DNA of 64,000 nt from Actinomyces sp. AC-20-1 (GTDB lineage Bacteria; Actinomycetota; Actinomycetes; Actinomycetales; Actinomycetaceae): contig NZ_JACJVC010000009.1 of assembly GCF_023369555.1 (NCBI RefSeq), positions 26,911 through 90,910 on the forward strand, read 5' to 3'. Under the pieces are notes generated by a model. It saw only the letters and a list, made by a program, of their open reading frames with translations. It was not told the origin of the DNA and did not search any database. The position numbers were made by a program, and so were the translations under genes. Below, one piece after another: positions 27,923-36,059 of the stretch; the first letter of the stretch is position 1; the number at the start of each line of letters is the position of its first letter.

Positions 27923-28867
27923 TCACTCCTTGACGGCGGCCCCCGCGAGCGAGGAGACGAGCATCTTCTGGGTCAGGACGAAGAAGATGACGAAGGGGAT
28001 GGCCACGACCATCGCGCCTGCGGCGAAGCTCGTGAAGAAGTTGTTCTTGTCGGAGACGAAGGACATGAGGCCGAGCGCGATGGTCTGGTTCTCCGGGGAG
28101 CGCAGGACCATCTTGGGGAAGATGAAGTCCATCCACGGCTGGGTGAAGCTCGTGATGCCGAGGAACACGAGGATCGGTCTGGCGACGGGCAGGATGATCG
28201 TCCAGTAGACGCGCAGGCTCGAGGCCCCGTCCAGGCGCGCGGCCTCGTCGAGGGAGCGGGGGATGTTGTCCATGTAGGACTTCACCATCCAGGTCGTGTA
28301 GGGCAGGTTCCCGGCGAGGTAGACGAGCACGAGCCCCCACAGGGTGTCCAGCGCGCCGATGCGCAGCAGCACGACGTAGATGGCCACCATGCCGACGAAG
28401 GAGGGGAAGACGTTGAGCACGAGCAGGCTCATGAGGAAGGGCCGCTTGAAGGTGAAGGTGAAGCGGCTGAAGACGTAGGCGCCCATCGAGGCGAGGACCA
28501 TCGTGCCGGCGGTGGTGAGCAGGGCGATGACGAGCGTGTTGAGGAACCAGCGCGGGTACTGCGTCTGGGTGAAGACGTAGGTGAAGTGCTCGGTGGTCAG
28601 GCCCGCGGAGAAGGGCACGACCGGCATGTTGGAGATCGACTGGCCAGGGGTGAAGGCGGCGGCGACCATGTGGACCACGGGCCACAGGACGATGAGCGCG
28701 ACGAGGCAGAGGAACGTGGTCAGGACGATGGTGTTGACGAGCCTGACCGCGCGCGGGGCGCGCGGCTGCCCGACGACGTGGGCCGTTCGCCCGGTGCTGT
28801 GGGCCGCGCCCCCGACGTCGTCGAGGCCGGCGGGTGTGGCGGCCAGGGCCGCGGTGGTCTGCGCCAT
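27923..28867 (-). CDS. Sugar ABC transporter permease, MalG/GanQ type (second importer)
   Basis: This 314-residue permease has a polar 45-residue N-terminal tail. Six helices follow (VNTIVLTTFLCLVALIVLWP, FLNTLVIALLTTAGTMVLAS) and the EAA loop DEAARLDGASSLRVYWTIIL. Its start overlaps the stop of the MalF-type gene by one base, so the two are translationally coupled. It forms the second importer of the window with the MalF permease and lipoprotein upstream. Confidence 0.94.
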   Translation of the reverse strand: MAQTTAALAATPAGLDDVGGAAHSTGRTAHVVGQPRAPRAVRLVNTIVLTTFLCLVALIVLWPVVHMVAAAFTPGQSISNMPVVPFSAGLTTEHFTYVFTQTQYPRWFLNTLVIALLTTAGTMVLASMGAYVFSRFTFTFKRPFLMSLLVLNVFPSFVGMVAIYVVLLRIGALDTLWGLVLVYLAGNLPYTTWMVKSYMDNIPRSLDEAARLDGASSLRVYWTIILPVARPILVFLGITSFTQPWMDFIFPKMVLRSPENQTIALGLMSFVSDKNNFFTSFAAGAMVVAIPFVIFFVLTQKMLVSSLAGAAVKE

Positions 28868-30225
28868 CAGAGATCGCCCTCCTTGTAGGACCGCGTCTGG
28901 CGGAAGTTGTAGATCGCGAAGGGTGCGATGACCATGAAGATCATGATGGCCAGGACGGAGGCGTTCTGGTACTGCTGCAGGTTGACCGTCAGCTTGTAGA
29001 TCCAGGACACCATGATGTCGGTGCCCCCGGCTCCCGTGGTCACCGAGTCGGAGACGGTCGGGTCACCTCCGGTGAGGAAGAAGATCGCCCCGAAGTTGTT
29101 GATGTTGGCCGCGAAGCTCATGATGATGAGCGGCATCGTCTGGTAGAGGATGATCGGCGCCTGGATGCGCCGGAAGATCTGCCAGGACCCCGCTCCGTCG
29201 ATCTTGGCCGCCTCGATGATGTCCGGCGGGATCGAGGTCATGGTGCCGGTGACGAGCAGCATGAAGTACGGGAACCCGCACCACAGGTTGATGAGGACGA
29301 CGACGAGCTTCGCCAGCCACGGGTCGCTCAGCCAGGGGATCGGGTCCGAGATGAGGTGCATCGCCTCAAGCGTGCGGTTGACGGTGCCGAAGGCCCCGTT
29401 GAGCAGGTTGCGCCACACGAGCAGGGAGACGACGCCCGGGATCGCGTAGGGCAGGATGAAGACCGCCCGGAGGACGGGTGTGATGCGCAGGTGGGAGTTC
29501 TGCATGACGACGGCCATCACCATGCCTCCCGCGTAGCAGGTGGCGGTGGCCAGGACGGCCCACACGATGGTCCAGGCGAAGACGCGCACGAGGGCGCCGG
29601 TCCAGGCGGCGCTGCCGCCGAACATCCGGTGGAAGTTGTCCAGCCCGACCCAGTCGATGGTGGCGGCGGGCGGGATGTTGGCCGGGGCCGAGTAGTTCGT
29701 GAAGGCCACGAGCGCGGAGAACACGAGCGGCACGACGACGAGGAAGACGATGAGCAGGAAGGTCGGGGCGAGGCCGACGATGGGGAAGGCGCGGTTGGCG
29801 AGGTCGTTGAGGGGGCTGCGCCGGGCGGCGCCCACGGCCTCGAAGCCGTTGACGTTGACCTCCTTGACGGCCTGGCGCGCGGAGAGCACCGAGACCGCGT
29901 ACATCGCGAGGAACACGGCGACCACGGCGATGACGGTGATGCCGTCGATGAGCATGAACAGGGAGTTCGGGCGAAGCTTGACGGGCAGGTGCGGGGCCGG
30001 GTCGCCGAGGGTGATGAGGTCGGCGATCTTGCCGAGCGTCACGGGCAGGGTGACGAGGAAGAGGACCTCGACCGCGGCGAAGAGCATGCCCTTGGGCCGC
30101 TGGCGCAGCACCGTGAGGTGCGCCAGCCCCATGAAGAGGAGGCTGAGGAGCCTCGCGCGCGACGGGTCGACCGTCTGCGGGCGCTCGAGGCGCCCGGTCT
30201 CGGTGGTGTCCACGGCTGTTGTCAT
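28867..30225 (-). CDS. Sugar ABC transporter permease, MalF/GanP type (second importer)
   Basis: This 452-residue permease has an extended N-terminal region (LFMGLAHLTVLRQRPKGMLF plus two extra helices), as in GanP-type proteins. The transport core contains VFILPYAIPGVVSLLVWRNL, YFMLLVTGTMTSIPPDIIEA and the EAA loop IEAAKIDGAGSWQIFRRIQA. The first importer's MalF equivalent shares this architecture. It is preceded by an intercistronic hairpin and the binding-protein gene. Ligand is inferred from the flanking GH42 and GH53 genes. Confidence 0.94.
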   Translation of the reverse strand: MTTAVDTTETGRLERPQTVDPSRARLLSLLFMGLAHLTVLRQRPKGMLFAAVEVLFLVTLPVTLGKIADLITLGDPAPHLPVKLRPNSLFMLIDGITVIAVVAVFLAMYAVSVLSARQAVKEVNVNGFEAVGAARRSPLNDLANRAFPIVGLAPTFLLIVFLVVVPLVFSALVAFTNYSAPANIPPAATIDWVGLDNFHRMFGGSAAWTGALVRVFAWTIVWAVLATATCYAGGMVMAVVMQNSHLRITPVLRAVFILPYAIPGVVSLLVWRNLLNGAFGTVNRTLEAMHLISDPIPWLSDPWLAKLVVVLINLWCGFPYFMLLVTGTMTSIPPDIIEAAKIDGAGSWQIFRRIQAPIILYQTMPLIIMSFAANINNFGAIFFLTGGDPTVSDSVTTGAGGTDIMVSWIYKLTVNLQQYQNASVLAIMIFMVIAPFAIYNFRQTRSYKEGDL

Positions 30226-30321
30226 CGGTGACGTCCCTCGGGAGTCGGGTGGGTGGTGGCCGGTGCCCGTGGGACGGGCCCAGTCGGCCTTCGCCCGCGG
30301 GTGCGGGCCGCAGGTCGTGGG

Positions 30322-30348
30322 GCCGGGGCGCGCGCAGCGCGCCCCGGC
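30322..30348 (-). terminator. Intercistronic hairpin between binding-protein and permease genes
   Basis: GCCGGGGCGCGC (30322-30333) pairs perfectly with GCGCGCCCCGGC (30337-30348) around a GCA loop, seven bases after the binding-protein stop. Such hairpins usually stabilise the binding-protein mRNA or partly terminate, so that more binding protein than permease is made. Confidence 0.7.
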
Positions 30349-30354
30349 GCGGGC

Positions 30355-31593
30355 TCAGTCGGCCAGGACGGCGTTCTGGGCGGCGGAGAGCTCGCCGGCG
30401 ACGTCGGCCCCGTCCCAGATGTTGGAGGAGGCGGCGTTGAGCGCGTCCCAGACCTTGGCCATGCGGGCGATCTTGGGCATGGCGAAGGTGTGCTCCATCT
30501 GCTGGGAGAAGCCCTCCGTGGCCTCGGACTCGTAGGTGAGCGACGAGGTGGACACGCCCATCATCCCGGTGATGTCCGCGCGCAGCTGCTGCATCTCGGG
30601 AGTGGTGAGGAAGGCGGCGAAGGCGGCGGCCTCGGCCGGGTGGTCCGTGTAGGCGGAGACGAACATCGTGCGGACGCCGGCGAAGGTGGTGGCGGGCTCG
30701 GAGTCGCCGTCGAGGGCGAACACCGGGGCGACGCCGAAGCTGATGCCGGAGTCGGTGAAGTTCTTGACGTTCCAGGGGCCCGACAGGTGGATGGCGGCGT
30801 TGCCGGAGGCGAAGAGGCCGTCAACGGTGTCGGTGGACAGGTCGGCGGCGGCGACGGGCAGGACCTCGCGCAGCCTCTGGAAGCCGGTGAAGCCCTCGAC
30901 GGCCTCGGGGGCGTTGAGGTTGGGGGCCTGGTCGTCGAGGCCGTCGTCGCCGAAGAGGCGGTTGCCGCCCTTCGTCATGAAGGGGAAGGTGTAGTAGAAG
31001 TTGCCGACGTCCATGACGTAGCCGTACTTGCCCGAGTTGGCGGCGTTGAAGTCCCGGGCGAAGGAGATGAGGCCCTCGAAGGTGGTGGGCACCTCGGAGA
31101 CGAGGTCCTTGTTGTAGTAGAGGGCGTAGGTCTCCGCGGCCACGGGGTAGCCGTAGACCGTGCCGTCGGTCCAGGTGTCGGCGGTGAGCGCGGACTGCGT
31201 GACGTTGGCGGCCAGGGAGTCGACGTCGGCGACGGCGAGGACGTGCCCGCCGGTGACGAGGTCGCCGAGGGTGTCGTGGGGGGCGGCGAAGACGTCGGGG
31301 CCGTTGCCCGCGGGGCCGTCGAGCGGGATCTGCTTGGAGGCGTCGCCGACCTCGACGTTGACGAACTCGATGGTGATGTTGGGGTGGAGCTCGGTGAACT
31401 TCTGGCCGGCCTGCTTGATGAAGTCGTCCGGGCCGAGGAGGGACTCCCACACCTTGAGGGTGATCTCGGTGGAGGTGTCGACCTCCGAGGAGCCGGCGGC
31501 TCCCGAGCCGTCGGAGGACGAGCCGCAGGCTGCGAGGGTGGCGGCGACGGCGGTGGTCATGCCGAGGGCGAGGAACTGTCGACGAAGCAGCAT
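30355..31593 (-). CDS. Sugar-binding lipoprotein of the second ABC importer
   Basis: This 412-residue family 1 solute-binding protein has a signal peptide with lipobox TLAAC and lipidated Cys at residue 23. Mature landmarks are LHPNITIEFVNVEVGDASKQ, GPDVFAAPHDTLGDLV, VYGYPVAAETYALYYNKDLV and AAIHLSGPWNVKNFTDSGIS, a MalE-like pattern. GGAAGG precedes the ATG. It is the first gene of the second importer operon and divergent from the GH42 beta-galactosidase, a layout strongly suggesting uptake of galactan fragments. It shares little beyond family features with the first importer's lipoprotein, so the two may take different chain lengths or linkages. Confidence 0.94.
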   Translation of the reverse strand: MLLRRQFLALGMTTAVAATLAACGSSSDGSGAAGSSEVDTSTEITLKVWESLLGPDDFIKQAGQKFTELHPNITIEFVNVEVGDASKQIPLDGPAGNGPDVFAAPHDTLGDLVTGGHVLAVADVDSLAANVTQSALTADTWTDGTVYGYPVAAETYALYYNKDLVSEVPTTFEGLISFARDFNAANSGKYGYVMDVGNFYYTFPFMTKGGNRLFGDDGLDDQAPNLNAPEAVEGFTGFQRLREVLPVAAADLSTDTVDGLFASGNAAIHLSGPWNVKNFTDSGISFGVAPVFALDGDSEPATTFAGVRTMFVSAYTDHPAEAAAFAAFLTTPEMQQLRADITGMMGVSTSSLTYESEATEGFSQQMEHTFAMPKIARMAKVWDALNAASSNIWDGADVAGELSAAQNAVLAD

Positions 31594-31625
31594 TGCTTTC
31601 CTTCCGGGGACATACGTCGGGTCAC

Positions 31626-31685
31626 GGCGTTGCGACAACGCCTGTGCACGTTCCCAGTATGAACACGCATCTTCAGCCAAGTCAA
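31626..31685 (-). promoter_or_regulatory. Promoter and LacI-type operator of the second importer operon
   Basis: On the minus strand TTGACT (31685-31680) and CATACT (31661-31656) are 18 bp apart. About 13 bp downstream lies GGCGTTG-TCG-CAACGCC (31642-31626), a perfect 7-bp inverted repeat. A site over the start of transcription is where a LacI-family repressor would block, and a LacI gene sits in the same operon. Confidence 0.65.
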
Positions 31686-31746
31686 GGCGGTACCTGCAGA
31701 GGAAAACACCAAATCCTCCCCGTTCACTTGCGAAGACAGTGGTCGA

Positions 31747-31770
31747 CATGCTGTGATCGTTCTCAGCATG
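31747..31770. promoter_or_regulatory. Inverted repeat in the GH42/importer divergent region
   Basis: CATGCTG (31747-31753) and CAGCATG (31764-31770) are exact inverted copies with a 10-nt spacer. This is a possible operator for the GH42 gene that starts at 31927. The rest of the 333-bp divergent region contains no gene. Confidence 0.4.
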
Positions 31771-31926
31771 CTGGGGACGTCGCAGGACACCCCGTCCGGC
31801 AACCACCGCCCCGGCCACCCCTCGGCCGCAGCCCGCCGCCGACGGCCGCAGAGGCCACCGACAGCACTGGCAGCACTGAGACCACCGAGCCCCCTGAAGT
31901 GCCCGCAGCACGAAAGCGACACCGAC

Positions 31927-34014
31927 ATGACCAGCCACCCGGCCCTCAACGCGACGTCCCCGGCACCGCGCACGACGTCCCCCCGCACCCGCGTGCCCGG
32001 CACCCGCGTCCTGTACGGTGCCGACTACAACCCCGAGCAGTGGGAGCCGGATCTCTGGCGCGAGGACGTGCGCCTCATGCGCCAGGCCGGCGTCACCACC
32101 GTCAGCCTGGGCATCTGGTCCTGGGTCATGCTCGAGCCGGAGCCGGGCCGTTTCGACTTCACGTGGTTCGACGAGGTCCTCGGTCTTCTCACCGAGGCGG
32201 GCATCGACGTCGACCTCGCCACCCCCACGGCAGCGCCCCCGGCCTGGTTCTACCGCCACCACCCCGAGGCCCGCATCATCGAGGCCGATGGCACCGTGCG
32301 CCACGGCGGCTCACGTGGCATCTGCTGCCCCCACTCCACCGCCTACGCCGAGGCCGCCGGCCGTGTCACCGAGGCCCTGGCCGCCCACGTCCAGGGCCAC
32401 CCGGCCGTCACGATGTGGCACGTCCACAACGAGTACGGGGCCCCAGGGGCCGGCTGCCACTGCGAGGCCTCACAGGCCGCCTTCCGCCACTGGCTGCGCG
32501 AGCGCTACGGCTCGCTGGCCGGGCTCAACCGCGCCTGGGGCACCGCCTTCTGGGGGCAGGTCTACGGCAGCTGGGAGGAGGTCGGCACCCCGCGGCAGAC
32601 GGGCACGGCGCTCAACCCCACCTGCGAGCTCGACTTCCAGCGCTTCACCTCCGACTCACTGCTCGCGCGCTTCACCGCCGAGCGCGACGTCATCCGCCGC
32701 TACTTCCCCGACACGCCGGTGACGACCAACTTCATGGCCACCAACTGCCCGGCGAACGACTACTGGCGCTGGTCGGAGCAGACGGACCTCGTGTCCACCG
32801 ACTACTACCTCGAGGCGGACGCTCACGAGGCCCACATCTGGCTCGCCATGGAGTCCGACCTCACCCGCTCACTGGCCGGCGGCCACCCCTGGGTGCTCAT
32901 GGAGCACGCCGTCTCCGCCGTCTCCTGGCAACCCCACAACCGAGCCAAGATGCCCGGCGAGGAGCGCCGCAACGTGCTGGCCCACCTGGGCCGGGGCGCC
33001 GACGGCGTCCTGGCCTTCCAGTGGCGCCAGTCCCGCCGGGGCGCGGAGAAGTTCCACTCCGCGATGGTCCCGCACGCGGGGCCGGACACCCGCGTCTTCC
33101 GCGAGGTGTGCGAGGTGGGCGGCGAGCTCGCCCGGCTCAGCGAGGTGCGCGGCAGCGAGGTGCGCGCCCGGGTCGCGCTCCTGTGGGACTGGGCCTCCTT
33201 CTGGGCGCAGGACCTCACCTGGCGCCCCAGCGTGCTCATGCGGCACCGCGAGCAGGTGCGCCGTGTCTACGAGTGGCTCTGGGCCCGCGGCACCACCGTC
33301 GACTTCGTCCACCCCGAGGGCGACCTGACCCGCTACAGCACGGTCATCGCCCCCGCCTCCTACCTGCTCTCGCACCGGGCCGCCGAGAACATCGGGGCCT
33401 TCGTCACCGCGGGTGGCACCTTCGCGGCCCTGCCCTTTAGCGCCGTCGTCGACGACGAGGAGTGCGTCCACGAGGGCGGCGCCCCCGGCCCGCTGCGCGG
33501 CGTCCTCGGCCTGCGCGTGGAGGAGGTCCGGCCCGTCCGCGAGGGCGAGAGCGTCCCGCTGCGGCCGGCGACGGGCGCGCAGGGCGGGCCCGTCGCCGCG
33601 ACCCTGTGGTCCGAGCACCTGCGCCTGGAGGGTGCCGAGGTCCTGTGGGAGGCCGACGGCGGCCCCACCCCCGGCCCGGCCGTCACCCGACACCGGCACG
33701 GCGCCGGCCAGGCCGTCTACGTCTCGGTGGTGCTCAGCCCCGAGGACCTGGCCAGGGTCCTGGACCCCGTCCTCGACCTGCCCGTGGAGACGCCCGCGAC
33801 CGTCGACGGCGAGCGCCCCCGCGGTCTTGAGGCCGTCACCCGGCACGCGGTCGACGGCTCCGGCCGCACCTGGACCGTCCTGGTCAACCACGACGACGCC
33901 GACCGGCTCCTGCCCCTGGAGGGCACCGACGCCCTCACCGGGCAGGTCCTCACCGCGAGCGCCCCGACGCTCCTTCCCGCAGGCGGCGCCCTCGTCGTCG
34001 CCTCCCGTTCCTGA
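31927..34014 (+). CDS. GH42 beta-galactosidase
   Basis: This is a 695-residue family 42 enzyme. The N-terminal barrel has VLYGADYNPEQWEPDLWRED and AGVTTVSLGIWSWVMLEP, with the acid/base Glu in MWHVHNEYGAPGAGCHCEAS near residue 168. The nucleophile Glu is in PWVLMEHAVSAVSWQPHN near residue 325. A trimerisation domain (RVALLWDWASFWAQDLTWRP) and a small C-terminal beta domain follow. There is no signal peptide, so it should hydrolyse imported galacto-oligosaccharides to galactose. The ATG at 31927 lies in an upstream-open frame, and conserved sequence begins about 35 residues later. It is followed at 100 bp by the wall-anchored GH53 gene on the same strand. Confidence 0.95.
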   Translation: MTSHPALNATSPAPRTTSPRTRVPGTRVLYGADYNPEQWEPDLWREDVRLMRQAGVTTVSLGIWSWVMLEPEPGRFDFTWFDEVLGLLTEAGIDVDLATPTAAPPAWFYRHHPEARIIEADGTVRHGGSRGICCPHSTAYAEAAGRVTEALAAHVQGHPAVTMWHVHNEYGAPGAGCHCEASQAAFRHWLRERYGSLAGLNRAWGTAFWGQVYGSWEEVGTPRQTGTALNPTCELDFQRFTSDSLLARFTAERDVIRRYFPDTPVTTNFMATNCPANDYWRWSEQTDLVSTDYYLEADAHEAHIWLAMESDLTRSLAGGHPWVLMEHAVSAVSWQPHNRAKMPGEERRNVLAHLGRGADGVLAFQWRQSRRGAEKFHSAMVPHAGPDTRVFREVCEVGGELARLSEVRGSEVRARVALLWDWASFWAQDLTWRPSVLMRHREQVRRVYEWLWARGTTVDFVHPEGDLTRYSTVIAPASYLLSHRAAENIGAFVTAGGTFAALPFSAVVDDEECVHEGGAPGPLRGVLGLRVEEVRPVREGESVPLRPATGAQGGPVAATLWSEHLRLEGAEVLWEADGGPTPGPAVTRHRHGAGQAVYVSVVLSPEDLARVLDPVLDLPVETPATVDGERPRGLEAVTRHAVDGSGRTWTVLVNHDDADRLLPLEGTDALTGQVLTASAPTLLPAGGALVVASRS

Positions 34015-34114
34015 CCCACAGGGAGCCGACGGCGCCGTCGGGCCTCCCACGGGGCGCGCCCGGCCCCGCCACCTGTCCCCGGGCACCCGCGCACGTGACA
34101 CAAGGAGGTCCCAC

Positions 34115-36016
34115 ATGCGCCCGCACCATGTCCTTCGTCGATCACTGACCGCCCTCGGGGCGGTTCTCGCCCTGGCCCTGCCGGTCCTCACTGCCCCAGC
34201 GGCCGCCACCACGGCGGCGCCCCAGCCCACCGCCGGCGTCACGGACCCCGGCTTCGAGACCGGGGACGGTTGGGCCGTGGAGGGGGACGCCGCCGCCTAC
34301 TCGCTCAAGGCCGACGGCGCGCGCAGCGGGAGCCTCAACGGGTCCCTGTGGCGGGCGGAGCCCTTCTCGGCCTCCGTCACGACGGCCGTGACGGGGCTGG
34401 AGCCCGGGTGGTGGACGGCGAGGGTCTGGGTGAGGTCCGGCTCCGCGGTACCCGGTCAGAGCCTGGGGGCGACGACCGTGTCGACCCGCGGCTGCGGCCT
34501 CGACGGCACCGTGACCGCGCCCTCCAGCGAGGCCGACGACGCCTGGACGCAGGTGGCCGTCTCCATGGAGGTCACCCGTGAGGCCCTCGACGCCGGCACC
34601 TGCGCGCTCGTGCTCACCACCGAGGGCGTCCACGGCGGCGAGTGGGCGCGTTTCGACGACGTCACCCTTGAGCCCGGCCGCGCCCAGAGGCTGGTGCGCG
34701 GCGCTGACCTGTCCGGCGTGGCCAAGAACGAGGCCCTGGGCCAGGTGTACCGGGGCACTGACGGCCAGGTGGGCGACCCCTACGCGCTCATGGGCTCGAC
34801 GGGGGCGAACCTGGCCCGCTTCAAGGTGTGGGTCAGCCCCGCCGACGGCTACAACACCGTCGAGCACGTCGTCGCCTCCGCCCAGCGGGCGCAGGCGGCA
34901 GGCATGCAGGTGATGATCGACTTCCACTACTCCGACACCTGGACCGACCCCGGCAAGCAGCACATCCCCTCCTCGTGGACGGCAGATGACCCCCAGGCCC
35001 TGGCCGCCGAGCTCGCCGCCCACACGACCGACGTGCTCACAGCGCTCAAGGAGGCCGGGGTGGACGTCGCCTACGTCCAGGTCGGCAACGAGATCAACCC
35101 GGGCATGCTGTGGCCGCAGGGCCAGACCTGGGACGTCGACCCCTCCGACGCGGTCTCCGTGGCCCAGTGGGACAACCTCGCCGCCTTCCTGCGGGCGGGC
35201 ACGCAGTCCGTCAGGGACGTCTTCCCCCAGGCCCGCACGATCCTGCACCTGACGAACATCAACAACGGGCTGTCCAGCCTCACCTGGTGGTACGACGAGG
35301 TCTTCGCGCGCGGCGTCACGGCTGACGTCCTCGGGCTGTCCTACTACGGGTACTGGCACGGCACCCTGGGCGACCTGCAGACGGTCGCCACGGGCCTCAT
35401 CGAGCGCTACGGCACGGACGTCCTCGTCGTCGAGACGGCCTACCCCTTCACGCTCGAGGACGACAATCCCACGTGGGAGAACATCGTCGCGAGGCCGGAC
35501 ATGCTCGTGGCCGGCTACCCGGCAACCCCGGAGGGCCAGGCCCAGTGGCTGCGCGACGTCGGCACCGTGGTGGCGGCGCTGCCGGGCGGCCACGGCCTCG
35601 GCTTCGTCGCGTGGGAGCCGGCGTGGACGGCCATCGCGGGCAACGGCTGGGACGAGAAGGACCCCGCCTCGGGCAACGCGTGGGAGAACCAGGCGGTCTT
35701 CGACTTCCAGGACCGTCTGCTGCCCACGGCCGCCTACGCCTTCGGCGACGACGTGCTCACACCCTCCACCCTGCCGGAACCCGCCGCGCCCACCACGCCG
35801 GGCACCCCGGCCCCCGGCAGTGCCGAGGGGACGGCGGCGTCGTCGTCCAGCCCGACGGCCTCGCCGGGTGCCGCCGGCCAGAGCCCGGACCCTGTCGCCG
35901 ACGGTGGCGCGGCGCCTCGCTCCTCGCTGGCCCGCACCGGGGCGCCCCTCGCGCTGGGCGCCGCAGCGGCTGCGCTGCTCACGGTGGGCACGCTCCTGGA
36001 ACGACGCAGGCGCTGA
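34115..36016 (+). CDS. Wall-anchored GH53 endo-beta-1,4-galactanase
   Basis: This 633-residue surface enzyme has a Sec signal peptide (residues 1-31, ending TAPAAA) and a beta-sandwich carbohydrate-binding-like region (residues 40-190, VTDPGFETGDGWAVEGDAAA). The GH53 barrel covers about 200-560, with acid/base Glu in VQVGNEINPGMLWPQG and nucleophile in VLVVETAYPFTLEDD. A Pro/Ser/Thr-rich wall-spanning segment follows, then SLARTGAP, a hydrophobic helix and ERRRR. LARTG fits the LAxTG signal of class E sortases of high-GC actinobacteria, so the protein is predicted to be covalently linked to peptidoglycan. AAGGAGG precedes the ATG. It probably makes the oligosaccharides imported by the adjacent transporter. 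Confidence 0.94.
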   Translation: MRPHHVLRRSLTALGAVLALALPVLTAPAAATTAAPQPTAGVTDPGFETGDGWAVEGDAAAYSLKADGARSGSLNGSLWRAEPFSASVTTAVTGLEPGWWTARVWVRSGSAVPGQSLGATTVSTRGCGLDGTVTAPSSEADDAWTQVAVSMEVTREALDAGTCALVLTTEGVHGGEWARFDDVTLEPGRAQRLVRGADLSGVAKNEALGQVYRGTDGQVGDPYALMGSTGANLARFKVWVSPADGYNTVEHVVASAQRAQAAGMQVMIDFHYSDTWTDPGKQHIPSSWTADDPQALAAELAAHTTDVLTALKEAGVDVAYVQVGNEINPGMLWPQGQTWDVDPSDAVSVAQWDNLAAFLRAGTQSVRDVFPQARTILHLTNINNGLSSLTWWYDEVFARGVTADVLGLSYYGYWHGTLGDLQTVATGLIERYGTDVLVVETAYPFTLEDDNPTWENIVARPDMLVAGYPATPEGQAQWLRDVGTVVAALPGGHGLGFVAWEPAWTAIAGNGWDEKDPASGNAWENQAVFDFQDRLLPTAAYAFGDDVLTPSTLPEPAAPTTPGTPAPGSAEGTAASSSSPTASPGAAGQSPDPVADGGAAPRSSLARTGAPLALGAAAAALLTVGTLLERRRR

Positions 36017-36019
36017 GGG

Positions 36020-36059
36020 GGCGGGCCGGTCGCGCAGGGCTCTGGGCGACCGGCCCGCC
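36020..36059. terminator. Bidirectional terminator, GH53 and MFS genes
   Basis: GGCGGGCCGGTCGC (36020-36033) and GCGACCGGCCCGCC (36046-36059) form a perfect 14-bp stem with a 12-nt loop, exactly filling the gap between two convergent stop codons. Confidence 0.85.
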
